A stretch of 64,000 bases of DNA, taken from Desulfonatronum thiosulfatophilum (GTDB lineage: Bacteria; Desulfobacterota; Desulfovibrionia; Desulfovibrionales; Desulfonatronaceae). A program made the position numbers and the translations under genes. Shown here piece by piece: positions 45,803-55,304 of the stretch. The stretch spans positions 124,001 through 188,000 of the forward strand of contig NZ_FMXO01000008.1 in NCBI RefSeq assembly GCF_900104215.1, given 5' to 3'. The notes beneath the pieces were generated by a model. That model worked only from the letters and a program-made list of their open reading frames with translations, had not been told where the DNA came from and searched no databases. Each line of letters opens with the position of its first letter. The first letter of the stretch is position 1.

Positions 45803-47503
45803 ATGGAATACTACAGCATCCTCAATTTCGACCGGGAACCTTTTTCCAATTCCCCTGATCCGCGGTTTTTCTTTCATTCCAGGCAGCACCACGAGTGCCT
45901 GAACAAGATAGAAATCTCCATCCGCCTGAAGCGCGGTCTGTGCGTCATTCTCGGAGAGGTAGGCACGGGCAAGTCCACGTTGTGCCGGGAGCTGATCCGC
46001 AGGCTCGCGGAGGACGACATGATCAGCACCCACCTGATCATGGACCCGCTGTACGCCAGCGACTCCCGGTTTCTCTCGGCGGTTTCCGAGGCCGTCACGG
46101 GCATCGATGCCGGCGATGCGGACGAGTGGACTCTCAAGGAACGGATCAAACACCATCTGTTTCAGGAGGGCGTGGAAAAAGGCCGCACCGTGACCCTGAT
46201 CATCGACGAAGGCCAGAAGATCAGGGAAACCAGCCTGGAATTTCTGCGGGAATTTCTGAACTACGAGACCAACGACCACAAGCTGGTGCAGATCGTCATC
46301 TTCGCGCAGTCTGAATTCGCCGATATGGTCAATAAATTTCCAAATTTCGCGGATCGTGTAAACCTGACCTACCGCCTTGGTCCGTTGAGTCTCAGGGACA
46401 CCGCGCGCATGATCCGCTCCAGGCTGGCGTTGTCCGGCGGCCAGGCCAAGTCGGCCGAGCTTTTCACTCCACTGGCCCTTTGGGCCATTCATCGAGCCAC
46501 TAAGGGATATCCACGACGGATCATCCACCTGTGCCATCATTGTCTGCTGACCATGATCATCCAGAACAAGACCAGGGTTGGCGCCAGAATAGTGGCCTTC
46601 TGCGTTCGGCACCACAGGGAAGGCCGACTTTCCGCGCCCCCACGGCGCTTGTTCGCGGGACTGGCCGCAATCCTGCTGGCCGTGGCCGTGGCGATCCCGA
46701 CATACCACTGGGTTGTCAGGGGGCCGGCGAGCAATCCGGACACGGTTGCCGCGCTTACGCTTCCCGTGGTCGAAGGCGAGCCCGCCACGGCCGGGCAAAA
46801 GAACGAAAAGCTCCGTGCCTTGGAGACGTTCAGGCCTGTTCCGGCCCAGATAGAGGCGGCAACTGATGAGAATCAGGTCGCGTTGTCTCATAAAGAGGAA
46901 AGCGCTCCGGACGATTTTCTCGAGGAAACGCCGGCGGGTGAAGTATTTGCCCCGGAGGATGAAGGGGGTACGACGCAAAGCACGGCTCAAGAGCCCGCTC
47001 TGAACCCGGACCAGGGCATGTTCCAGAAAGATGGCTTGCTGGGAGTCGTCACGGTGTTGCCCGGGGAAACCATAAGCAGCCTGATGCAACGCATCTATGG
47101 GGCCTTCACCCTGGCCGCCATGGAGCGGGTTTTGCGGGCCAATCCGCAGGTGGGGCACCCGGACACCATTCTCAGGGGCGATAGGCTGCACTTTCCGGCC
47201 ATCCCCGCCCCCGTGAGTCAGCAGACCGGAACGTGGCATTGGGTTCAGATCGCGGAAACCGAAACCCTGCAATCCGCGGTCACGCTGCTGCGCGGATATC
47301 CGACCGGCGCTCCCCCGGCTCTACTGGTCCCGTTTTCCACCAACCGGGAATACAAATTCCGGATCGTCCTCGGACAGCCGGTCCGGAGCAGAGACGAGGC
47401 CGTCCGCCTTCAGAGCCTCGTACCCCGGGATCGGGGATACGAAACCCTGGTCTTTAATCAATGGCCGCAAGACGCGGTGTTCTACGCTGATCCGTATAGA
47501 TGA
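45803..47503 (+). CDS. ExeA/MshM-like AAA ATPase with LysM-like domain
   Basis: The 566-residue protein has an ExeA-type AAA domain (1-270) with Walker A GEVGTGKST (51-59) and Walker B TLIIDEGQKI, one membrane segment (about 285-305), an acidic linker and a periplasmic LysM-like region (VVTVLPGETISSLMQRIYG) followed by a SPOR-like end. ExeA/GspA/MshM proteins help put the secretin into the peptidoglycan. It starts at ATG 45803. It lies divergent from the pilin block and convergent with the GGDEF-EAL gene, one base away. Confidence 0.9.
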   Translation: MEYYSILNFDREPFSNSPDPRFFFHSRQHHECLNKIEISIRLKRGLCVILGEVGTGKSTLCRELIRRLAEDDMISTHLIMDPLYASDSRFLSAVSEAVTGIDAGDADEWTLKERIKHHLFQEGVEKGRTVTLIIDEGQKIRETSLEFLREFLNYETNDHKLVQIVIFAQSEFADMVNKFPNFADRVNLTYRLGPLSLRDTARMIRSRLALSGGQAKSAELFTPLALWAIHRATKGYPRRIIHLCHHCLLTMIIQNKTRVGARIVAFCVRHHREGRLSAPPRRLFAGLAAILLAVAVAIPTYHWVVRGPASNPDTVAALTLPVVEGEPATAGQKNEKLRALETFRPVPAQIEAATDENQVALSHKEESAPDDFLEETPAGEVFAPEDEGGTTQSTAQEPALNPDQGMFQKDGLLGVVTVLPGETISSLMQRIYGAFTLAAMERVLRANPQVGHPDTILRGDRLHFPAIPAPVSQQTGTWHWVQIAETETLQSAVTLLRGYPTGAPPALLVPFSTNREYKFRIVLGQPVRSRDEAVRLQSLVPRDRGYETLVFNQWPQDAVFYADPYR

Positions 47504-47550
47504 GTTATGGGTGATGAGAGATGAGTGACGGGTGATGAGTATTCGGAGGC
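47503..47550. repeat. ATCACTC microrepeat at a convergent gene junction
   Basis: GATGAGAGATGAGTGACGGG and neighbouring units fill the junction between the ExeA-like and GGDEF-EAL genes. On the minus strand they encode the last residues of the GGDEF-EAL protein. No terminator hairpin is seen here. Confidence 0.6.
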
Positions 47551-49616
47551 ATAAGGATTTTCCCCGAACTCTTATCCAAGTACCCTTCCCGGATCATTTC
47601 CGGGGGCATGGGGCGGTAGTACAGAAAACCCTGGGCGAACTGACAGTTGAGCTTGGCCAAGAACTCGCGCTGCGCGACCCGTTCCACGCCCTCGGCCACG
47701 ACCTCCAGGTTCAGGCCGTGGGCCAGGGCAACGATGGCCTCGACGATCTTGCGGTCGCTGGGGACCGTGGAGGTGTCCAGGCGATCCACGAAATTGCGGT
47801 CCAGCTTGAGCACGTCGATGGGGAAGCGATGCAGGTAGCTCAAGGACGAATAACCGGTGCCGAAGTCGTCCACCATGATCTTTATGCCCAGCTTGCGAAT
47901 TCGGCCCAGCAGTTCAATGGCCCGCTCCGGATTGTGCATCACCTCGTTTTCCGTGATCTCCAGCTTGAGGCTTTTCGGAGACAGTCCGGTGTCTTGGAGG
48001 ACCTGCATGATATGCTCTTCGAGGTCCGGATCCTTGAATTGGCGGCCGGATAGGTTCACGCACACGGAGCAATCGGCCAAGGCGGGATAAGTCTTCTGCC
48101 ACAGGCTCATCTGCTCGCAGGCCTTGGCTAGGACCCAACGGCCCAGAGGCAAGATCAGGCCGGTCTCTTCGGCCACGGGGATAAACTCCGCGGGGGGGGT
48201 CAGCCCGAAGCCCTTCCGTTGCCAGCGGGCCAAGGCCTCGAAACTGGAAACCCCGCCGCACTTCATGGACACGATGGGCTGATAGTGCAGGACGAACTCC
48301 TCGTTCTCCAGGGCCTTGCGCATGGCTGTTTCCAACTCCAGGACGCGCTTGAAACGCCGGTACATACGTTTCTCGAACATCTTGCAGCAGTCCCCTCCGG
48401 CCGACTTGGCCTCGTACATGGCCGCATCCGCATCCCTGATGATGTCGTCCGCATTCTCGTAGGCGCGGCAATCAGCCATGATGCCCATGCTCACGGCGCA
48501 GAAGATTTCATGACCGTTGATATCCAAGGGCTTGCGGAGCATCGTGGTGATTCTTTCCACCACCACGTCCGTATACTCCAGGCCCTGTACATTATCCAAA
48601 AGGACCGCGAACTCATCCCCTCCCATGCGGGCCACCGTGTCCGAATCCCGCAGGCACGTCTTGATGGCGTTGGCAAAGCGCACCAGGAGTTGATCTCCGA
48701 AAAGGTGGCCCATGGAGTCGTTGACATACTTGAAGCGGTCGATGTCCAGATACAGGACCGAAAAAAGGCATTCTCGATTGCGCCGTGACCGCCTCAGGGT
48801 CATGTCCAGAACCTCCATGAACAGGGCCCGGTTGGGCAGGTCCGTCAGGGGATCGTGGAAGGCCTGGTGGAAGAGCCTGCGCTCGGCCTGTTTCAACTCG
48901 GAAATGTCCACCAGGGAAACAAGGACTTCGGGTCTGCCCAGAATGGTGGCCATTGTCACGTAGAAGTGTTTGTTCTCGCCGTTCTTGCACTGCAGGGCGG
49001 ATTCGAAACAGCGGGGGGACGAGCCCGTGGCGTGGTTCTCCACGGACCACCTGAGAATCCTGGCCTGCTGTCCGACCTCCATGAACGCCATCCATCCGTT
49101 GCTGTCACGCAACTCCTCGGCGGTGTAGCCGAGCATGTCGTGAAGCTGGGAATTGGCCAGCAATACTTGTCCCTGATGATCACAGATCATGATGGCCGTG
49201 CCGGCGTTCTCGAAAATCGTCCTGTACCTGGATTCCGAAGCGCGCAGGAGCCTTTCCGCCTCCTGCCGCAGGTGAATTTCGTCGGTCAGCTGGACGTTGA
49301 TCCGGGTCAGGTCCAGGGTTCTTTCCGAGACACGGGATTCCAGCACACGATTAGATTCAGCGAGACGAAACTGCATGTCGCTGTGGGCGTTGATCAAGGT
49401 CTGGGCGAACAGGCTGAAGAAAAATACCACTCCCACCGCGATCAGGGTGCTCATGTCGGCGTCGAAGCCGACAAGGGTGTTGGCCCCAAGAAAGCCGGCG
49501 GAGATGAACAACCCCACGATGACCAGGCTGTATCGCTCCAGCCTGGAGCGGAGTCTGGGGACTTCCGTAATCGGAGACATGTCGTCCCCGAAGGGCTTGA
49601 ATGTTGCCTTGCTCAT
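47505..49616 (-). CDS. Membrane PAS-GGDEF-EAL protein
   Basis: The 703-residue protein has two N-terminal membrane segments (about 30-75), a coiled linker, a PAS domain (about 125-245), an intact GGDEF domain (ARMGGDEFAVLLD) and an EAL domain with SFEALARW, VCVNLSGRQF, LEITENEVM and VDDFGTGYSS. Both catalytic domains look active, so it could make or break c-di-GMP. The final residues (NTHHPSLISHHP) come from the microrepeat. The start is ATG 49616. It faces the ExeA-like gene and lies next to the PilT-like gene, 21 bases away. Confidence 0.94.
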   Translation of the reverse strand: MSKATFKPFGDDMSPITEVPRLRSRLERYSLVIVGLFISAGFLGANTLVGFDADMSTLIAVGVVFFFSLFAQTLINAHSDMQFRLAESNRVLESRVSERTLDLTRINVQLTDEIHLRQEAERLLRASESRYRTIFENAGTAIMICDHQGQVLLANSQLHDMLGYTAEELRDSNGWMAFMEVGQQARILRWSVENHATGSSPRCFESALQCKNGENKHFYVTMATILGRPEVLVSLVDISELKQAERRLFHQAFHDPLTDLPNRALFMEVLDMTLRRSRRNRECLFSVLYLDIDRFKYVNDSMGHLFGDQLLVRFANAIKTCLRDSDTVARMGGDEFAVLLDNVQGLEYTDVVVERITTMLRKPLDINGHEIFCAVSMGIMADCRAYENADDIIRDADAAMYEAKSAGGDCCKMFEKRMYRRFKRVLELETAMRKALENEEFVLHYQPIVSMKCGGVSSFEALARWQRKGFGLTPPAEFIPVAEETGLILPLGRWVLAKACEQMSLWQKTYPALADCSVCVNLSGRQFKDPDLEEHIMQVLQDTGLSPKSLKLEITENEVMHNPERAIELLGRIRKLGIKIMVDDFGTGYSSLSYLHRFPIDVLKLDRNFVDRLDTSTVPSDRKIVEAIVALAHGLNLEVVAEGVERVAQREFLAKLNCQFAQGFLYYRPMPPEMIREGYLDKSSGKILMPPNTHHPSLISHHP

Positions 49617-49637
49617 GGTAGCGAGTAGAGTTTACGG

Positions 49638-50909
49638 TTATTTAGTCTCGGAGATGTCGTTCACGACCTCGAGCAGGTCCTCCTCGCCGCTTATCTTGTA
49701 ACTCTTTCCAAAGTAATGCTCTTCGTACCGATCCTCGTACTGCTCTGCCTCAGCTGCCAGGTCGGCGACCGTGGTTTGTCGGGACCGGTGGGCTGACCGG
49801 CTTTCGCCGGGCTCGGAGGCCGCGGGCTGCGGGGCGACCGTCTCCCGGAACAAGGGCGGCTCATAGATGATGTCCGGCACGGTTTCCGCGGAAGGCATGA
49901 AAATCCTGCTGGGCGGGACGAAGGTGGTTAACCCCTCCAGATATTCCATGTATTGGCGGTGGGTGAACATGCCCTCCTTGCGGCTCATATGCATGGTGTT
50001 CTCCAGCTGGGTCATCCTGTTGTCCCGGATCAGGCCCTTGACCGCCTGGGTGCTGCGCAGGATGGATAGTACCGGGACCCTGAACCGGGTCTGCTCCAGG
50101 TAGACCAACTGCTGGATCACCATGCAGACCATGGCCGAGGAGAGCTGAAACCGCACGAATTCCTGGACGTCCAGCGGAAATGAATTGCAGATCCGGTAAA
50201 CAGCGTCCTCTACGTTGGTGGCATGCAAGGTGGCGATGACCAAGTGGCCCGACTCGGCCGCGTTCAGAGCCAGGCGAATGGTCTCGGGCTCGCGCAACTC
50301 GCCGATGACGATCACGTCCGGGTCCTCGCGCAGGACGTCGATCAAGCCCTGCTCGAAGGAAGGGATGTGCGTGCCCAGCTCGCGCTGCTCAATGAAGGAT
50401 TTACTCGATGTGAACCGATATTCAATGGGGTCTTCCAGGGTGACGATATGCTCGTTTCTGTTCTGGTTGATCTCGTTGACCAGGGCGGCGATGGTGGTGC
50501 TCTTGCCGCTGCCAGTGGTCCCGCAGATCAAGGCCAGGCCGGCTCGAACCCGGCAGATGTCCTTGAGTGTGGGATGGAGATTCAGGTTCTCTACGCTGGG
50601 GATGACCCCCGGCAGAAGCCGTATGGCAAGGCTCAAGCCCCTGGTGGTCTTGAAGATATTGATTCTCAGTCGAACCCTGCTGGCCGAAAGAGCAAAGTCG
50701 ACGGACCACTTCCGCTTGAGCATTTCCAACTGTTGCTCGGTAAGGATCTCGCGAACGAGACGATCGACATCTTCGTGGCTGAAGACGACCTTCTTATCAA
50801 AGATGATCTGCCCGTGGCTGCGGTAGACCACGGGATGCCCACCGGTGATGTGGATGTCGGAGAACCCCTTCTCCACGCTGGCATCCACCAGATTGTTGAA
50901 CCGCTTCAT
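49638..50909 (-). CDS. PilT/PilU-like pilus retraction ATPase
   Basis: The 423-residue protein has a PilT N-terminal domain, Walker A GTTGSGKST (130-138), the Asp box TLEDPIEY and Walker B REDPDVIVIGELREPET, with the His box AESGHLVIATLHA. The C-terminal ~70 residues are a Ser/Glu-rich tail not usual in PilT. It should power retraction of a type IV pilus. The ATG at 50909 follows AAGGAGG; the frame runs to 51032 but has no good start. It is apart from the main assembly operon. Confidence 0.92.
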   Translation of the reverse strand: MKRFNNLVDASVEKGFSDIHITGGHPVVYRSHGQIIFDKKVVFSHEDVDRLVREILTEQQLEMLKRKWSVDFALSASRVRLRINIFKTTRGLSLAIRLLPGVIPSVENLNLHPTLKDICRVRAGLALICGTTGSGKSTTIAALVNEINQNRNEHIVTLEDPIEYRFTSSKSFIEQRELGTHIPSFEQGLIDVLREDPDVIVIGELREPETIRLALNAAESGHLVIATLHATNVEDAVYRICNSFPLDVQEFVRFQLSSAMVCMVIQQLVYLEQTRFRVPVLSILRSTQAVKGLIRDNRMTQLENTMHMSRKEGMFTHRQYMEYLEGLTTFVPPSRIFMPSAETVPDIIYEPPLFRETVAPQPAASEPGESRSAHRSRQTTVADLAAEAEQYEDRYEEHYFGKSYKISGEEDLLEVVNDISETK

Positions 50910-51159
50910 GCTGTTTCCTCCTTGCCTGAAGATCTTCATGAAGATCCGTCGACGGTCCTGCTTTGCCCCAACCGAAACGGAATATCTTTTTTCGCACCTC
51001 TCCAAACCTCTCCTGCAACGATCCTGATGCACCCACTCTAAATAATTTTTGCCCTAATCGCATGCTCCCTGTTACACGTCAATGCTTACTTGATTACTCA
51101 GAATATTACGCAATCATCTTGAGTTTGATGCATAGTCAATTATAAATATTGCAAAAATA

Positions 51160-51226
51160 ACTTTTCAGCAGAGTCGGAAAATGATCCAGATCCGACTTTC
51201 GCCAGCATGACTATGGAAACGGCTGC
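51160..51226. repeat. Partial R2-type repeat
   Basis: ATAACTTTTCAGCAGAGTCGG followed by a decayed ATCCAGATCCGACTTTCGCC core and GGAAACGGC matches the first half of the 4112-4263 element. Confidence 0.5.
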
Positions 51227-51232
51227 ACTTGG

Positions 51233-51274
51233 GATTATTGAACGGACTGCCAGATAGGGACTTTTTCAATAATC
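51233..51274 (-). terminator. Hairpin after the BTAD regulator stop
   Basis: A perfect 10-bp inverted repeat GATTATTGAA / TTCAATAATC (51233-51242, 51265-51274) lies just after the stop codon. No T-run follows on the minus strand, so termination is uncertain. Confidence 0.4.
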
Positions 51275-51276
51275 AG

Positions 51277-54200
51277 TTAACGGACTTGCTCGCCGGCCAG
51301 CGGTTCATTCGAGAAGAAACGATCCATCAGCGCCATCGCTGCCCACTCCAGCTCTCTGTTCTTGGTCTGCTTGCTGATCTGGAGCAGGAGGTCAATCACT
51401 TGTCTAAAGCGTGATTTCAAACGTGCGCGAACCGGACTGATCCATCCGGTTGGATCCGGTGCTAAAAAGTCTCCTTTGTAGAGGGAAACGATCCGCAAGC
51501 ACAGTTTGATCTGTTCTTCCGTCGGGGCAATATTTAATGTTGCATCCCCCAGTTTATGGTAGGCCTGTTCAAACTGCCAGACGTCCAGTCGACAACGTAA
51601 CGGATTCAGGGACACGGTGCGGTTTTGGACGAGGACGACATCGGGAAATGCAAGGATTCTTCTCAGGGTATGCAGTGTGAACTTCAGGGATTGCATGGCC
51701 TTGTCACCCTCGGATTCCGGCCAGAGAAGATCAGTCAGAGCCTCACTCGGGATGTTTTGCCCACCGAGGACAAGCAGTCCCTTGAGCAGAGTCATTGCTT
51801 TCCCTTCCTTCCCTTTGCTCAAGCATAGCTGCTGCCCGTTCCGCGTTACTTCCAATCCGCCGAATGTGATGACCTCAATTCCTTCCCGCTCGGATTCCGG
51901 CAGGATGGCAGGCGCCAGCCGTGGGAGCTTGTGGATGTGAATCAATTTCGCGACATACTCTCTTTCCAACCCTGCATTCCACGCCGCGGCACACAGGAGC
52001 GCCAACTGACGCGGGCGCCAGAACAGGGCATTCAGCCACCATCCCTTTCTAGCTCGCGCAAGAGCCGTTTTGAGTACGCGCAAACCAACTGATTCCTTAC
52101 CGCGGAGAAACGCTGCGTATGCAACCGGCATTAAAAAAAGGACATCGCCCTGGTAGTCAGGAATTCTTGTGGAAATACGTCGAGCTTTTTTCAGAAAGGA
52201 ACGCGCTTCGGGCCAATCACCTGCCTCGATGGCGGCTTCGGCCAGTCCAATCAGGCCCAGAATCGTGGGGAACGGAGTCTTGGGCTTTGGAATTGCCTTG
52301 AAGGCGAGATGGGCTTGTGTCCTTGCTCCCTGTCCATCTCCTCTGCACAGCTTTTCACAGCAGAGCAGGCAGTGCTGATTGCTGACATCAAATGCATGAG
52401 CTTCGGGAATCATCGGATTCAAGCGTTTTATCAAGGTCTCGAGATCGCGGACATTGCCGGTGTTTACCATGGCATATCCCATGATCTGGAGCAGCAACAC
52501 GTTGTACATGCGCAGGTTGGTCTGCTCAGCCAGATCCAGTGCCTTTTGGATAACCTCAGTGCAGTAGGTGAAGTTTGGAACTACGAGATGGTTATGCACC
52601 GCATCCAGGACCATCCACTGCAAGCGGCCCAGATCACTGATTGCTCCATGCTCTGATAAGATCTGAATTTTTGAGTAAACCCGCCTTGCACCGTAGAGAT
52701 TGCCCATATAGATGTTTAAAATGTGAAGGTAAAAACCGAGAGTTATCTTTTGCTCAATGTTTACTTCCGCATGAAGAAGGTCTTCGGATCGGTCGATCCA
52801 TTCAGGAAGCCGGGGGTGGTCCGGTCGGCAGAATGTGCCGCCTAAAATCATGCTTGTCGCTACTTTGGCTTCATCGTCCAGACCTGGAAAGCAGAAGTCT
52901 TGCCCGCAGAGGTGCATCAAGCTCAAGAAGTGGGGTTCCATGCGGGAGAAATCGCCAAGTTCGAGAAAAAAGCTCAGAATCATCTCCGCATGGGATAGAA
53001 CCATCCCCTGCCTATCCTCTTTTTGTTCGAAACCCTGCAGAGCTGTTTTCAAGCTGCTTCGTCCGGCCGGAAGATCCCTCGGCAGTTGGGCCAACGCCTT
53101 CCAATAGAGCAACCACGGACATTCGTCTAAAACAGCATCAGGAACTTGAGACACCCATTTTTCAAGTATTTCTCCTCGCCCCTGACTGAGCATAGACGGT
53201 GCGAGATGTTCCAGAATCGTTGTGGATTGCTCCCAGAACCCGACACCCAGGTAGAACTCCACGGCCTCTTCGAGATGTCCGGCATCTATCAGGATCTCGC
53301 CCGCTTTCCGGCGGATCAGGGACAGACATTCCGTTGAAAAAGTCGAGCTCGCCTGGTCCAGTAAAAACTCCCTGAACAACTGGTGATACCGGTATGTTGG
53401 AACCGGACCGCTGTGCTGGGTTATGAAAAAATTTTGCACGGTCATTTTTCGCAACAAGGTGGAGCTGTTGCTGAAATTGGTCAGGGCTTGGGCGGTTCCG
53501 GGGGTCATGAAGGGAAGGAAAGCTGTTTTCAGCAGGAACAACTTGTCGGAATCGGGGAGTACCTTAAACAACTCGTTCAGGAAATAATCAAAGACCAATT
53601 CGCGCGAAAGGGGCGGCATGGTTTTCAATGCCGAAGAATCATCCGCAATCTCACTTAGAAGGCGTAAACCCGCGGCCCATCCTTGGCAGCAATCCTGGAT
53701 GAACTGGATTGTTTCTTCGGAAAGCCTTGCTCGCCGCGAAGACAGATCCAAAAGAGCCCGGCCTTCAGTTTCAGAAAATCGGAGATCAGCACCATCGAGA
53801 ACGGACATGATGCCTGACGCCCGCAATCCGGCATAGCAACCCAGAGGCGCCTCCCTGCTCAAGACCAGGACGCGGATATTATCTGGAACGACCTCCAGGC
53901 CGATCCGCAACAGCTTTTGGACGGATTCCGCCTTCAGGTGATGAAAGTCATCCAGGACGACAATGGGCCATGGATTCGTCTTCCAGCGAAGGTGGGAGTA
54001 AAGCTGCTCAAAAAAACGGCGCGTGAACGGCTCGAGTCCGGCGCGGTGCTCCGGGTTGAACGAAGGCAATGTACTCCGCAGGCGAGGCCGAACCCGCTTC
54101 AGGGCCAAGGCCATGTAATGAAAGATGTTGGAAATATCTTCGTCGCCCATGTCCATTTGGTACCACAGACAGGGCATTCGCCGCGTGGTGATGTAGTCCG

Positions 54201-54351
54201 CGGCCAGGGTTGTTTTTCCTGAACCCGCTGGCCCGGTTATCCAGGTGATTTTTTCTTTTCCCTGGTCGATCAACTTGATCAGCCTGTTCCTGGCAATAAT
54301 GCCATCTCGCCTGGGCGGTGTGATTTTGGTCAAACGCAGCTTATGAAACAT
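51277..54351 (-). CDS. STAND ATPase-BTAD transcriptional regulator
   Basis: The 1024-residue protein has a MalT-like P-loop domain (GPAGSGKTT at 40-48, PIVVLDDFHH near 127-136), a long helical repeat region (about 340-760) and a C-terminal OmpR-type DNA-binding domain plus BTAD (VITFGGLEVTRNGQQLCLSK and KFTLHTLRRIL). This is the layout of large AfsR/SARP-like regulators in non-actinobacteria, activated by an unknown ligand. The start at 54351 has no strong ribosome site. It lies between the two pilus clusters, with a ~950-base gap upstream. Confidence 0.9.
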   Translation of the reverse strand: MFHKLRLTKITPPRRDGIIARNRLIKLIDQGKEKITWITGPAGSGKTTLAADYITTRRMPCLWYQMDMGDEDISNIFHYMALALKRVRPRLRSTLPSFNPEHRAGLEPFTRRFFEQLYSHLRWKTNPWPIVVLDDFHHLKAESVQKLLRIGLEVVPDNIRVLVLSREAPLGCYAGLRASGIMSVLDGADLRFSETEGRALLDLSSRRARLSEETIQFIQDCCQGWAAGLRLLSEIADDSSALKTMPPLSRELVFDYFLNELFKVLPDSDKLFLLKTAFLPFMTPGTAQALTNFSNSSTLLRKMTVQNFFITQHSGPVPTYRYHQLFREFLLDQASSTFSTECLSLIRRKAGEILIDAGHLEEAVEFYLGVGFWEQSTTILEHLAPSMLSQGRGEILEKWVSQVPDAVLDECPWLLYWKALAQLPRDLPAGRSSLKTALQGFEQKEDRQGMVLSHAEMILSFFLELGDFSRMEPHFLSLMHLCGQDFCFPGLDDEAKVATSMILGGTFCRPDHPRLPEWIDRSEDLLHAEVNIEQKITLGFYLHILNIYMGNLYGARRVYSKIQILSEHGAISDLGRLQWMVLDAVHNHLVVPNFTYCTEVIQKALDLAEQTNLRMYNVLLLQIMGYAMVNTGNVRDLETLIKRLNPMIPEAHAFDVSNQHCLLCCEKLCRGDGQGARTQAHLAFKAIPKPKTPFPTILGLIGLAEAAIEAGDWPEARSFLKKARRISTRIPDYQGDVLFLMPVAYAAFLRGKESVGLRVLKTALARARKGWWLNALFWRPRQLALLCAAAWNAGLEREYVAKLIHIHKLPRLAPAILPESEREGIEVITFGGLEVTRNGQQLCLSKGKEGKAMTLLKGLLVLGGQNIPSEALTDLLWPESEGDKAMQSLKFTLHTLRRILAFPDVVLVQNRTVSLNPLRCRLDVWQFEQAYHKLGDATLNIAPTEEQIKLCLRIVSLYKGDFLAPDPTGWISPVRARLKSRFRQVIDLLLQISKQTKNRELEWAAMALMDRFFSNEPLAGEQVR

Positions 54352-55304
54352 CTTTCAGTTTTCAGCCTTGAGGGTTATCCATGGTAACGGCTCAGCACAT
54401 TTTACAACAAGACCCGGAACGCGGCTGAACACTTTATCCACGAAAAAAATGTTCGTCGTAGCTTCCCGCGAATCCTGCCGACAAGCAACATGACGACACG
54501 GAATGTCTTATCTACATTATATTGGAGCAGAGTGTTTCCGAGCTATTCTGCTGATCTCAGTGCAAAGCTCCTCCAAAACGTTCTATCCGTTTTCTAACCT
54601 AATTTGAGCTATCTCATACTGCAAGGGTAAATATCGCATTGAACAGACTTGGGGATAAGGGATGCACAGGTCATAATCGAGCATGATGTTTCCATGCTGA
54701 AGTTTTTCGAATCAGAGGGGAAAGAGCAATCGTGCATTTCGAAATTGTCTCCACGATGACTCACCGTGGAGTCCGGAATCTTGTGCTGAGGGAAGATCAG
54801 ACTATATTTGAAATGAGGTTGCAATCGAAAAATTCACATAAAAATCCTTGCATGGTTGACGGATTCAAGACCGTTGTATACCAATTGTCCAAAAATGTGA
54901 TCAGGGCAGACAGTGTTCAACCATGATGCCCGCCATAGGCAACGATGCTATCATTACATTTGATCTTGATTTTCAAGGTTGCCGATGACTGCTCCCAATG
55001 AAGGTCCGAGACTTGATTTTTAGGACGAACTTGTCTTTCTCCTCGTCATGGCAGAGCGCTTTGCGCGTTACGTTTTGCCTCACCAACTCATGAGAACTCG
55101 TTCAGGAGCTGCAAGACTACATCAACGAGACCGAATCATCCCCTTGCGTCTGACAGATTTGGCATTTTTGCCTTATGCGCCGCTTGACCGTCAATATCGA
55201 CATACGTGACGAGGCCGCCCCGCTGCTTCCTCGGGCGCTGAAAATCAGGAACTTTATAGAGTTATTTCAACGATGAAATATTCATGTAGTCAGTATTTCC
55301 AATC
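54352..55304. other. 950-base gap upstream of the BTAD regulator
   Basis: No gene is supported. Short frames (54609-54824 minus, 54732-54926 plus) overlap each other and show no motif. Around 55140-55230 a minus frame reads YVDIDGQAAHKAKMPNLSDA with a coding-like look, possibly the end of a lost gene, but too short to name. Confidence 0.5.

Noticed and set aside
54732-54926. 64-codon plus-strand ORF in the long gap
   Set aside because: No ribosome site, no motif, overlaps an antisense frame of equal quality.
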